Positions 1 through 7,328 of a stretch of 10,812 bases of DNA are shown here, piece after piece. Numbering within the stretch: position 1 is the stretch's first letter; every line of letters begins with the position of its first letter. The notes under the pieces were generated by a model. The model ran no database searches, was not told the origin of the DNA, and was given only the letters and a program-made list of their open reading frames with translations. Origin of the DNA: JARRRL01 sp037380725 (GTDB taxonomy: Bacteria > Pseudomonadota > Gammaproteobacteria > Pseudomonadales > JANQJO01); NCBI GenBank assembly GCA_037380725.1, contig JARRRL010000055.1, positions 1 to 10,812 on the forward strand, written 5' to 3'. The translations under genes were made by a program, and so were the position numbers.

Positions 1-1298
1 CACGAGATGATTTTTTCAATATAGCTTTTTTTACTATGGCGATAGTGTGGCACAACACAGCTTGTCGAAGGACTGCTCTGAACAGCGCATCCTATCGCGT
101 CAGCCAAACCATTAACTTTTCTCTCGACATGAGAGAACCAAGCCAATGACGCATTCACTTGCTGCGTTCGATCGTCCGCTCTATCTTCAACCAAGCACAG
201 CAACCAACAATCATTTTCTTGGTTATCATAAACAACCAATCGATCAACAAACAACATCATGGCATCCGCATGCGGCGACTGATGTGCCGTGTTACCACCG
301 CACTCTGCCTTCAGCTCATACCCCAAATAGCCCACATAACCCAAATTAAATTCAAACGGCAGGCCAGGTGGTACTGGTGTTCGTCGATCTTTAAGTTGAG
401 TATTTAGGTAGTCAAAGAAGTGAACATCTTTAATGGTATCGGTCCCAGATGCTGATTCGATCAGTACGGTTTTTTCATTGACAATGTAACGCACTTTTTC
501 TGAAAGCGGTCCCGTCGCATCGGCCATAAAAGAAAACCGACCGTGTCGATCGCCAGAACGAGAGCTGTCCAACCACACCGCGTTCGGTACATCACCAAAA
601 AGCGATTTAAAGAGTTTTTCTGTCTCCAGGGATTGATGAATCTTTTTCGACAGAACACAATAACGTCCACTCACCTTATCCGTCGACGTAGCGTGATCAG
701 TGCGCAACGCGCCATCCATACGATGAAAACGGCGAGACAGAATAGAAAAATTACGCAACAATTGCTGACCGTAATCAGAACAAATGGACTCAGGATGAAA
801 CTGAACCCCCCACCGGGGCAGTGTTTTATGCTGCACAGCCATCACAATACCATCAGATGTTGTCGCAATAATCTCTAATTCATCCGGTACATGCGTAACC
901 ACCAACGAATGATAACGCACTATTTTGCACGGCGACGGGATCCCCAAAAACAATCCTTTCTGATTGTGGTGAATACAGGAAATGCGACCATGATAAGGTT
1001 CTGGCGCCATTATGATTTCCGCGCCGTAAAAGTCACATAGGCCTTGATGCCCCAGGCAGACCCCCAACACCGGTAATTTATTTTGTAACAATGCTTCTCG
1101 GCTGATTCCAAAATCACGTGCTATCTGTGGATTTCCAGGACCGGGTGAGATCACAATATTATCAAAGTTTGATAATGACACATTTTGCCATGATGCATCA
1201 TTTTTTATCACGAAGGGTTCAACACCATTGACCTCCGACAAAATCTGAAAAAGATTCCAAGTGAAAGAGTCGTAGTTGTCGATCAACAGCGTTCTCAT
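1..1298 (-). CDS. pabAB: Fused aminodeoxychorismate synthase, GATase-PabB type (partial at the left edge)
   Basis: This protein converts chorismate plus glutamine into 4-amino-4-deoxychorismate for folate synthesis, in the cytoplasm. The first 432 codons are present and the frame runs off the window without a stop. Residues 1-190 form a class I glutamine amidotransferase: the start reads LLIDNYDSFTWNL, an SPGPG loop is at 51-55, the nucleophile is Cys81 in GVCLGHQ, and the His168/Glu170 pair lies in FHPES. From about residue 213 the N-terminal part of a chorismate-utilising (PabB/TrpE) domain follows, with AVWLDSS at 240-246 and GYVGYLGYELK at 320-330. The chorismate-binding half is outside the window. 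The order amidotransferase first, synthase second, is that of fused PabA-PabB enzymes; TrpE-G and PhzE fusions have the reverse order. The ATG at 1298 follows AAGAGG (1304-1309) by 5 nt. An anthranilate synthase role cannot be fully excluded without the missing half. Confidence 0.9.
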   Translation of the reverse strand, partial: MRTLLIDNYDSFTWNLFQILSEVNGVEPFVIKNDASWQNVSLSNFDNIVISPGPGNPQIARDFGISREALLQNKLPVLGVCLGHQGLCDFYGAEIIMAPEPYHGRISCIHHNQKGLFLGIPSPCKIVRYHSLVVTHVPDELEIIATTSDGIVMAVQHKTLPRWGVQFHPESICSDYGQQLLRNFSILSRRFHRMDGALRTDHATSTDKVSGRYCVLSKKIHQSLETEKLFKSLFGDVPNAVWLDSSRSGDRHGRFSFMADATGPLSEKVRYIVNEKTVLIESASGTDTIKDVHFFDYLNTQLKDRRTPVPPGLPFEFNLGYVGYLGYELKAECGGNTAHQSPHADAMMLFVDRLVVYDNQENDCWLLCLVEDRADDRTQQVNASLAWFSHVERKVNGLADAIGCAVQSSPSTSCVVPHYRHSKKSYIEKIIS

Positions 1299-1303
1299 AA
1301 ATA

Positions 1304-1309
1304 CCTCTT
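1304..1309 (-). promoter_or_regulatory. Ribosome binding site of the PabAB-type gene
   Basis: AAGAGG on the minus strand lies 5 nt before the ATG at 1298. It fixes the start of the PabAB-type frame at the canonical amidotransferase N-terminus. Confidence 0.7.
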
Positions 1310-1340
1310 AGCAACACCCTCAATACGTCATTTCTAATAA

Positions 1341-1368
1341 ATTGTGCGATTTTTAAGTATCACACAAT
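1341..1368. promoter_or_regulatory. Operator-like inverted repeat upstream of the PabAB-type gene
   Basis: ATTGTGCGAT (1341-1350) and ATCACACAAT (1359-1368) are inverted copies with one mismatch in 10 and an 8-nt AT-rich spacer. The site sits 43-70 bp before the start of the PabAB-type gene, where a promoter and operator would be expected. There is no T-run, so it is unlikely to be an intrinsic terminator. The half-site spacing is not that of CRP. The regulator is unknown; function is inferred only from symmetry and position. Confidence 0.3.
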
Positions 1369-1374
1369 AATTAA

Positions 1375-1414
1375 CCGTATACCCACCATGGGTTCCGTAT
1401 ACCCACCATAGGTT
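1375..1414. repeat. Two tandem copies of a 20-bp unit
   Basis: CCGTATACCCACCATGGGTT (1375-1394) is followed immediately by a copy (1395-1414) that differs at one base (CCATAG instead of CCATGG). Each unit contains GTATAC and an ACCCA-N3-TGGGT (second copy imperfect) symmetry. The pair lies between the helicase stop and the PabAB-type promoter region. It may be a doubled protein-binding site or a small repeat expansion. Confidence 0.75.
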
Positions 1415-1438
1415 TAACAGTAAAATTTCAATGTACTC

Positions 1439-3658
1439 TTACACATCACAACCAATTGACTGACAATAATTCATAACCACTGCAATCAATTCTTCACCAT
1501 AGCGGTCTACTGTTTTTCGTCCAATCCCCTTAACCTTGGATAACGCTTCAAGTGATTGCGGCAATGCAGCCGCAATACACAATAGCTGATTTTGATGCAT
1601 AATCCGTCTGGGTTCAACCTGACGAGCTCGTGCTTGCTCTGCCCGCCAGCACTTCAAGTGCTCATACAGTTCAGGGTGCTTAATTTGACCGCGATCAGGC
1701 CCCGCATCACCCAGTGTCTTATTCGACTCAGCGTCTATCCCTTGCATTTTTTTAGCACGCAAGCTTTTATTATTTATAGCGCTGTCATCATACCATGTCA
1801 TGTCTGCCGTAGATCGCACACGCAAAAAACGATCCACATCAAAACCTTCCTGACAACTGCTCAAACAGACACGGCTACAATAAGCAGACTGCCAAACCGC
1901 GTCACGAGCTGCCAAGATGGAACGGCGAATGGATTTATTTTCTGTATCAATATCAAACCCCGCACACCAAGACTCTATCCGCATGATATAAGGTAAAAAA
2001 TACGCAGCCGCTTTGGCGATACGCGTTTGCAAAACCTTGTCTTCTTGCGGCACCAGCTCATCAGTACAGAACCGACGAATCAATTCACGTTGAAACTTGG
2101 CAGCAATCTCCGCAACTGAGCTTGTAAAATCGGCATTTAAATTATGAATTGATGTATGGCAAGTTACGTATAAAACCGTTTCATTCTGCTGTAAAAGTTT
2201 TTTTAAATTATGCCAGGCTTGAGTCAGTCGATCAAAAGAAAAACAACTGTTTATGAGGCGCTGTTGGAACTGAATCCGAGCACTATTGAGGGCTTGCTCA
2301 TTAGGCCTGTGCTCTGTCGCGTAACGATAAAAGTGATTCACCTGCTCATCAGTTTTGATGACAGAGCGAGAAATGGGTGAGGTCAGTTCAATACCCTCCA
2401 AGGATCGACAGCGGCTCAATGCAACATAGACTTGTCCTGAAGCAAAAGAAGAGCACGCATCAATCGTCACACTTTCAAAAGTCAGTCCTTGGCTTTTGTG
2501 AATCGTAACAGCCCAAGCCAAACGAAGCGGAAACTGAGAAAAAGTACCCACCACTTCTGTTTCAATCTCTTTCGTTTCAGCATTCAGGGTGTACGTAACA
2601 TTTTCCCATTTTTCACGTTCAACAGTAATATTTTCATCTTTATTATCTTGTTCACAACGAATGACAATCTTTTCAGAATCCAGATTCGTAATAATACCAA
2701 TTTTGCCGTTATAAAATCGTTTTTGAACATTGGAATCATTACGCACAAACATCACTTGCGCACCACGTTTTAAGGTCAACACGTCCGGCGCCGGAAAAGC
2801 GTGCGAAGGGTAATTATCTTGTATAACAGCGCGGAACGTTCTTACACGCCCTTTTAGGGCCATCAGTGCTTTCTGGTTAATGTCATCGGCAATTTTATTG
2901 TGTGTGGTTAACGTAATCCGTTTCGATTCGTTCGCCCTCGTCTTAGGTGGCTCAGCACACGTGTTCAATCGCGCCAAGGCTGCGCCAGTTAAGCAATTCT
3001 CACGAACCCGATTGAGGATGTCAATAAATATGGGATCAGACTGTCGGTAAATCTTTTTCAATTCGATTGTTGTAAATAAAGAGTGTTGAAAAACATGAGC
3101 ACTGAAAAAGTAGGGCGTCGGATAAGCACCACCCAACACTATTTTTTCCTCTTTTCTAACGACAGGTGAAAGTTGATACAAATCACCAATCATCAACAAC
3201 TGAACACCACCAAAAGGCGCGTGACAACGTCGCACGTCACGCAATACGTGATCCACTCGATCAAGGGTATCGGCTCTTACCATACTGATTTCATCAATAA
3301 CGAGCAATTCCAAACTCCGAATCATATCCAGTTTTTCACGGCTGAATCGCGAGGGTCTCATCTGACCATATTCTGCATGATGTGGCACAAAAGGACCAAA
3401 CGGTAACTGAAAGAACGAATGCAAGGTTACTCCTTGCGCATTAATAGCCGCCACACCCGTTGGCGCGGTTACCATAAAACGCTTTGGTAAATCCTGTAAG
3501 AGGTGTTTCAACAGCGTGGTCTTACCACTACCGGCTTTTCCTGTTAAAAAGAGGGATTGATCGGTTTCACGCACATATCGTAAAATCAATTGTGCTTCCG
3601 CATTAGTTTCAAAATTACTTATAGCACACGCGTTTTCCGATTCATCAGTAATGGCCAC
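1439..3658 (-). CDS. PIF1-like superfamily I helicase with C-terminal HRDC domain
   Basis: This is a 739-residue cytoplasmic DNA helicase of the PIF1/RecD-like superfamily I group. Visible motifs are Walker A GKAGSGKTT (40-48), motif Ia TAPTGVAAINAQGVTLHSFF (64-83), Walker B VIDEIS (120-125), motif III GDLYQLSPV (158-166), motif V TIHKSQGLTF (385-394) and motif VI YVALSR (411-416). A long helical linker follows, then an HRDC nucleic-acid-binding domain at about 660-733 containing the hairpin KVKGIGRKT. Proteins of this kind are annotated as AAA-family ATPase or HRDC helicase; a role in replication or repair of structured DNA is inferred. The start is GTG at 3658, only weakly preceded by GGGAC, but Walker A at residue 40 leaves little room for a later start. 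It is 72 bp downstream of the acyltransferase frame and co-oriented, so it may have its own promoter. My impression, untested, is that this architecture is commoner in Bacteroidota than in gammaproteobacteria. Confidence 0.9.
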   Translation of the reverse strand: MAITDESENACAISNFETNAEAQLILRYVRETDQSLFLTGKAGSGKTTLLKHLLQDLPKRFMVTAPTGVAAINAQGVTLHSFFQLPFGPFVPHHAEYGQMRPSRFSREKLDMIRSLELLVIDEISMVRADTLDRVDHVLRDVRRCHAPFGGVQLLMIGDLYQLSPVVRKEEKIVLGGAYPTPYFFSAHVFQHSLFTTIELKKIYRQSDPIFIDILNRVRENCLTGAALARLNTCAEPPKTRANESKRITLTTHNKIADDINQKALMALKGRVRTFRAVIQDNYPSHAFPAPDVLTLKRGAQVMFVRNDSNVQKRFYNGKIGIITNLDSEKIVIRCEQDNKDENITVEREKWENVTYTLNAETKEIETEVVGTFSQFPLRLAWAVTIHKSQGLTFESVTIDACSSFASGQVYVALSRCRSLEGIELTSPISRSVIKTDEQVNHFYRYATEHRPNEQALNSARIQFQQRLINSCFSFDRLTQAWHNLKKLLQQNETVLYVTCHTSIHNLNADFTSSVAEIAAKFQRELIRRFCTDELVPQEDKVLQTRIAKAAAYFLPYIMRIESWCAGFDIDTENKSIRRSILAARDAVWQSAYCSRVCLSSCQEGFDVDRFLRVRSTADMTWYDDSAINNKSLRAKKMQGIDAESNKTLGDAGPDRGQIKHPELYEHLKCWRAEQARARQVEPRRIMHQNQLLCIAAALPQSLEALSKVKGIGRKTVDRYGEELIAVVMNYCQSIGCDV

Positions 3659-3730
3659 TTTGTTTGTCCCAATGGATGCTGTTTAAATAAACCAACCCAT
3701 AGCCACAGTAAGACTGCTAATAAGATATAA

Positions 3731-4312
3731 CTATTCGGGCACAACGTGCTGCCGTGCACGCGGACCAAGCACAATGCTATCCGACTGCGTCACCGTAACA
3801 ATGATTGCGCCCGCCCCGACAACCGTGCGCGCGGCTACGTTTCCCATCACCACAGCGCACTTACCTATCCAACAATTTTCATCAATTTTAATTTTTATGT
3901 ATACCCCGCCTTGTTCTCGCTAAGGTCGATTATTATCTGAAAAATTATGCTGATGACGACCACTGAGCACGTGCACCCCACTCCCAATTAAGCACTCCGA
4001 CCCAATGCGACACATACCAATGTTACTTTGAGGTCCAATATAAACATTATCACCTATTTCAGTATCCACATGTGAAAACAAAGTACCAAAACCAATAGTC
4101 ACATTTTTTCCAAAATGTTTCATGGTAAAACGGTAGAAATTCCGTCTAAAATAGACACCCATCTTCCCTGGCCATAGCGCGTAAAATTGCGAAAACCCAG
4201 CAAACAGTTCATCACGTCTAGAAATAGGTTTTAATAAAACGTACAGCGCTAAAAAAGGCAAATTCAACACCACAAAAAATCCGTTGAGGACACCTTTCAC
4301 GCATTGCTTCAT
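3731..4312 (-). pseudogene. Hexapeptide-repeat acyltransferase interrupted by an in-frame TAG
   Basis: A serine/sugar O-acetyltransferase-like enzyme of the left-handed beta-helix (hexapeptide) superfamily, probably acylating an exopolysaccharide unit. As it stands, translation gives 130 residues: a hydrophobic N-terminal segment (11-28), then hexapeptide turns such as VTIGFG, TEIGDNVYIGP and CRIGSECLIG (71-110), then the active-site-like SGRHQH (117-122). A TAG at 3920-3922 stops it at codon 131. In the same frame, without any indel, 62 further codons to the TAG at 3731-3733 read as the expected C-terminus: REQGG, IDENCWIGKCAVVMGNV, and RTVVGAGAI. Family members are usually near 200 residues with an uninterrupted PIR-QGG-type stretch here, so the stop replaces one family residue. 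The start ATG overlaps the glycosyltransferase stop by 4 bp (ATGA), implying translational coupling. Recent nonsense mutation is the simplest reading; amber readthrough or a sequencing error are alternatives. Confidence 0.85.
3920..3922 (-). other. In-frame amber codon interrupting the acyltransferase
   Basis: TAG on the minus strand between codons for CGA CCT and CGA GAA CAA. I checked codon by codon from here to 3731: the frame stays open and keeps coding hexapeptide-repeat sequence. A single base change, for example TTG to TAG, would account for it. Confidence 0.85.
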
Positions 4313-5502
4313 TGTCCACAGGTCTCCACATGATCACCGAGTACTGACAGTTGGGCATCCCATGAATAATGCTCCCGAATAAGATTCATGGCATTGCGCG
4401 ATAAACGACGTCGCGCCAAAGTGTCTTCCAACAAACACGCTATACCGTCTACGAAGTCGTCTGCTGTTTCCGCCTGTACGTAATGCTCATTCTCTTGGCA
4501 AGCAATGCCCTCGACACCCACTCGAGTAGATACAGTAGGCAAACCACACGCAAACGCTTGCAGCACCTTATTTTGCACACCTCGTGCAATACGAAATGGC
4601 GCTATAAACACATCGGCTCGGTGAAAATAGGGTAAAATATCCATCACAAAACCCGTTACCTCTACGCCAGGCATACGACCAAGCGCTTGAATGCGACTGG
4701 ACGGGTTCATACCAGCAATAATCAAGGTTGCCTGAGGATATTTTCGTCTAAATTTTACCCAAACTGCTTCTGCAAACCAAATCATAGCATCGATGTTTGG
4801 TGTATAATCCATTGCACCAACAAACAACAAAATAGGATCATCCGAACACTGTTCGCGTAGACCAGTGGATGCTGGATAAAATAGCGTAGTATCGATACCA
4901 TTACCCAATCGGTAGATATTATTTGCACTAATTCGACGTTTGAAAAGCGCAATCTCGACATCCGATATTAAAAAACACGCCTGCGCACGCTGTACAGCTG
5001 CATACTCAAGCTCCGCAATTTTGCGTGATTCCCGTCGATACACCCAGCTCATCGGCAGAGAGGCACGCTCTGCATATTGCGCCCATTTATCACTGTCGAT
5101 ATCCATAAAATCCATCAAAATAGGTTGGGGTAGCGCTTTGGCGTAAGGCAGTAAAGAAGAAGCACTGAGTAAAATCAACTCAAAGTCGTTGTTTTCAATC
5201 ACTTCCTGAATAGCCTTGATCAATGCAGGAGAGTAAAAATAAGCCTCACTCATTGAGCTGCCACGCAACAAACCTCGCAGCAATCGCAACACTTTATTGG
5301 GTAATAGACCCGCAATCACTGCAATACCCAACTGTTGTTTCAGAGTGGCCAGATCCGCCCACTCTTCCTGCATACCGATGGGACAGGCAACAGTAATCTG
5401 ATGACCTTGTTCACACAACCACTTGATTTGATGGTACGTTCTAATCTTTTCGCCCTTATTGGGCGGGTATGGGAGTCGCTGAGTGACCACCAGAATATTC
5501 AT
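4309..5502 (-). CDS. TIGR03087-type exopolysaccharide glycosyltransferase (GT-B fold, GT4-like)
   Basis: A 397-residue cytosolic, probably membrane-associated, glycosyltransferase that would add a sugar from an NDP-sugar to a lipid-linked exopolysaccharide intermediate. It begins ILVVTQRLPYPPNKGEKIRT, the typical N-terminus of the group, and carries DFMDIDSDKW (131-140), RLGNGID (198-204), FVGAMDYTPN (227-236) and the C-terminal domain motif ARGVQNKVLQA (306-316), where GT4 enzymes bind the nucleotide sugar. The DxDSDKW stretch is the signature I associate with the PEP-CTERM/exosortase (XrtA)-linked family TIGR03087; this assignment is from memory. Length is normal. The start ATG has AAGGAG upstream at 5515-5520, with a long 12-nt spacing, and a TAA just upstream in frame rules out an earlier start. 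The acyltransferase overlaps its stop by 4 bp. No exosortase or PEP-CTERM gene is in the window. Confidence 0.88.
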   Translation of the reverse strand: MNILVVTQRLPYPPNKGEKIRTYHQIKWLCEQGHQITVACPIGMQEEWADLATLKQQLGIAVIAGLLPNKVLRLLRGLLRGSSMSEAYFYSPALIKAIQEVIENNDFELILLSASSLLPYAKALPQPILMDFMDIDSDKWAQYAERASLPMSWVYRRESRKIAELEYAAVQRAQACFLISDVEIALFKRRISANNIYRLGNGIDTTLFYPASTGLREQCSDDPILLFVGAMDYTPNIDAMIWFAEAVWVKFRRKYPQATLIIAGMNPSSRIQALGRMPGVEVTGFVMDILPYFHRADVFIAPFRIARGVQNKVLQAFACGLPTVSTRVGVEGIACQENEHYVQAETADDFVDGIACLLEDTLARRRLSRNAMNLIREHYSWDAQLSVLGDHVETCGQ

Positions 5503-5803
5503 CCGTACTAATTACTCCTTATTTACTCTCGTATCCCACACAACGTAGCGCAAATAACTTTCCATGATTAGCCTATCTACTGTGACAATACGAACGACAA
5601 ACGCGAGTATGCCACCTTATACGGATTCAGTATTACCAATTTTACAGAACTGAAAGAGTCGTATTTGAACAGCCACAATATAACTCTTTGTTATATAAGT
5701 AGTCTTATCACTCAAATAAGCAATCTAAAATCATTCTACCCAATTAACATGCCTCTCCTAGCAAAACCAAACTTCGGGAGCCTGAGAAAAAAGAAAAGGA
5801 TCA

Positions 5804-6287
5804 TGATAGAATATTTGTTCCACTTAGCACAGAGGTATGCGTCATGAACAGTTTTAAGGCTTCTCTCTGACCAAACCTAAGAGTTATCTCGTTGACCAAT
5901 GCTTTCATTTTGTCGAAAATGCTCTTTTTATGTGGTACATAGAGGGATACAAAGTATATAGTATCGAGTCTTTTACCAGCTGTTTATTACAAAAGTTTTC
6001 TTGAGATGATGGCCAAGGTCACGTTTTACTTTTGTCGTTTTGCTCTTCGTTACCACGTCTTCTTTAGAAACCTCTTTGATTTTTACCCATTACACGAATC
6101 TCAATGCAAGACCCAACTAACACTGCTATATTTACAAAAATATCAAGGTAGAATAGATTGGCTTACCCCTTCTCAAACCTAAAACATGAACTTGAGCAAC
6201 ACCAATAAATGTGGCAACATTTGCTTGGCTCAAAGCATGTCTTTTAAATTTAGGTGATTCACAATTTACGATTGTGGATAACTCAAA
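5804..6287 (-). pseudogene. Possible relic of a decayed gene, family unrecognised
   Basis: Four overlapping open segments tile this stretch on the minus strand: 6135-6287 (51 codons), 6067-6162 (32), 5976-6089 (38) and 5804-5983 (60), ending at a TGA at 5801-5803. They change frame at each junction, as a gene broken by several indels would. Pieces such as VATFIGVAQVHVLGLRRGKP, KVKRDLGHHLKKTF and KMKALVNEITLRFGQREA have protein-like composition. I cannot match them to a family. Plus-strand segments cover the same DNA, so chance open frames are a real alternative. Confidence 0.2.
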
Positions 6288-6578
6288 TCATTTCACGCTT
6301 CTTCAAGAACATGATTCACACACTGAATCACATCAGAATGTATGTCCAGCACATGGTTCGTAACACATTAATGACAATCGAATTCCATCTATCCTTGTCT
6401 GCACCGATGCTCCCGCCCATCTATCTGATCTTCAGTTGATGCTCATAAGCAGTGAATTCTCGCTTGCTATCTGAACAACTAAAACATAATGCATTGATTC
6501 AAAAGAGTTTTAATCGTTTAGCCAAAAAAATAATTCTTTAATAATCAAAGACTGGACGAAAATCTGCACTTTTGTATA

Positions 6579-6598
6579 CTATACGAATTTTTGTATAG
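6579..6598. repeat. Short inverted repeat CTATAC-N8-GTATAG
   Basis: CTATAC (6579-6584) and GTATAG (6593-6598) form a perfect 6-bp inverted repeat with an 8-nt spacer. TTGTATAGATT, which includes the right arm, occurs at 6591-6601 and again at 6768-6778. In DNA this AT-rich such matches can arise by chance. Confidence 0.35.
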
Positions 6599-7315
6599 AT
6601 TAGCAATCTCAAAGTAATATCAGCCAAATGCATTAAATAGTTCCACAAAAAGTGATCATACGCTACCCGCTAGCAATGGCTTCATCAACTGACAACATTG
6701 CTCAGCGCCACTGTAATACCGCGCTGCTCCACGAAGCCGCCTCTCCCCTCATTGGTCCTACTAAGATTGTATAGATTTCAATCAGGATATCAAGGAACTT
6801 GCCTCGTATGAGGTTAGCACATTGGGAATAAAAGGCTCTAAGAACTATAACTGATCCACGGTTTATTTAAAAATGGAATCACAGACGTTACTATTTTTTA
6901 AATATGGGTCATGCATCACATTTCTTGCTCTCTAATATGTTGATTGTGAATATTCGATGTTAAATAAGTGCTGCTTTACCTTGATGCTTACACAATCCCA
7001 AACAGATGATCATATCGAACACAATTATTTTCGATCATTTGAACTTGATTTGCAAAACAAAGTTGCTGTAGTTTCATCGGACGGCTACAGTGATGCATGA
7101 AGATCGATCCCTAACACCGTTTAACTGACTTGTTTGGTATCATCATCTTGCCACTTATACCATCTAGCTTATTATCATTTTTAACTGATAAAAAAATAAG
7201 CATACCGTGTTATGCCTTGAACAAGATCCATTTTCAAATGGCTGTTTTTCATTCTATCTGCAGTGTAAGCAACAGTACAAATTCAAAATTTTGGTATAGG
7301 CTAACCTGAAAGCGT

Positions 7316-7320
7316 GGAGG
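7316..7320 (+). promoter_or_regulatory. Strong ribosome binding site deciding a GTG start
   Basis: GGAGG lies 8 nt before the GTG at 7329. It is the best Shine-Dalgarno sequence in the window and supports that GTG as the true start of the 158-residue protein. Confidence 0.85.
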
Positions 7321-7328
7321 AATAAATT

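Larger units (their letters stand above)
5503..7328. other. Gene-poor AT-rich stretch of about 1.8 kb
   Basis: No frame here has the length, ribosome binding site and recognisable motifs of a real gene. Short open segments occur on both strands. On the plus strand there is one open from 5572 to 5847 (92 codons, only a TTG start), one at 5858-6004, and 6196-6474 broken by a TAA at 6361. On the minus strand there are overlapping segments at 5804-6287. A less AT-rich patch lies at about 6655-6760. None is strong enough to call a gene. The pattern fits decayed genes or plain intergenic DNA; no transposase ends, target duplications or RNA genes were recognised. Confidence 0.6.

Noticed and set aside
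146..878. Plus-strand open frames at 146-349, 159-407 and 543-878, and a minus-strand one at 461-670
   Set aside because: They lie inside the fused PabAB-type gene, whose frame is continuous and rich in family motifs; these are antisense or shifted shadows.
1375..1414. Tandem repeat considered as a CRISPR array
   Set aside because: The two units abut with no spacer between them, and there are no cas genes.
3659..3730. Spacer reading LYLISSLTVAMGWFI in frame after the acyltransferase stop, as if the tail of a membrane protein
   Set aside because: Only 15 codons with no upstream part; too short to distinguish from chance.
3746..3940. Plus-strand 64-codon frame
   Set aside because: It is antisense to the C-terminal part of the interrupted acyltransferase, which carries clear family motifs.
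5665..5847. Plus-strand 60-codon frame, open back to 5572
   Set aside because: Its only start is TTG without a ribosome binding site, and the translation shows no recognisable motif.
6006..6179. Plus-strand 57-codon frame starting with a double ATG
   Set aside because: No ribosome binding site at useful spacing, a composition without motifs, and overlap with minus-strand open segments; not separable from chance.
6254..6439. Plus-strand 61-codon frame
   Set aside because: No ribosome binding site, no motifs, and several competing open frames over the same DNA.
6985..7100. Short plus-strand frame reading FELDLQNKVAVVSSDGY, reminiscent of a short-chain dehydrogenase N-terminus
   Set aside because: It stops within about 40 codons, the glycine-rich motif is absent, and no continuation is visible in other frames.
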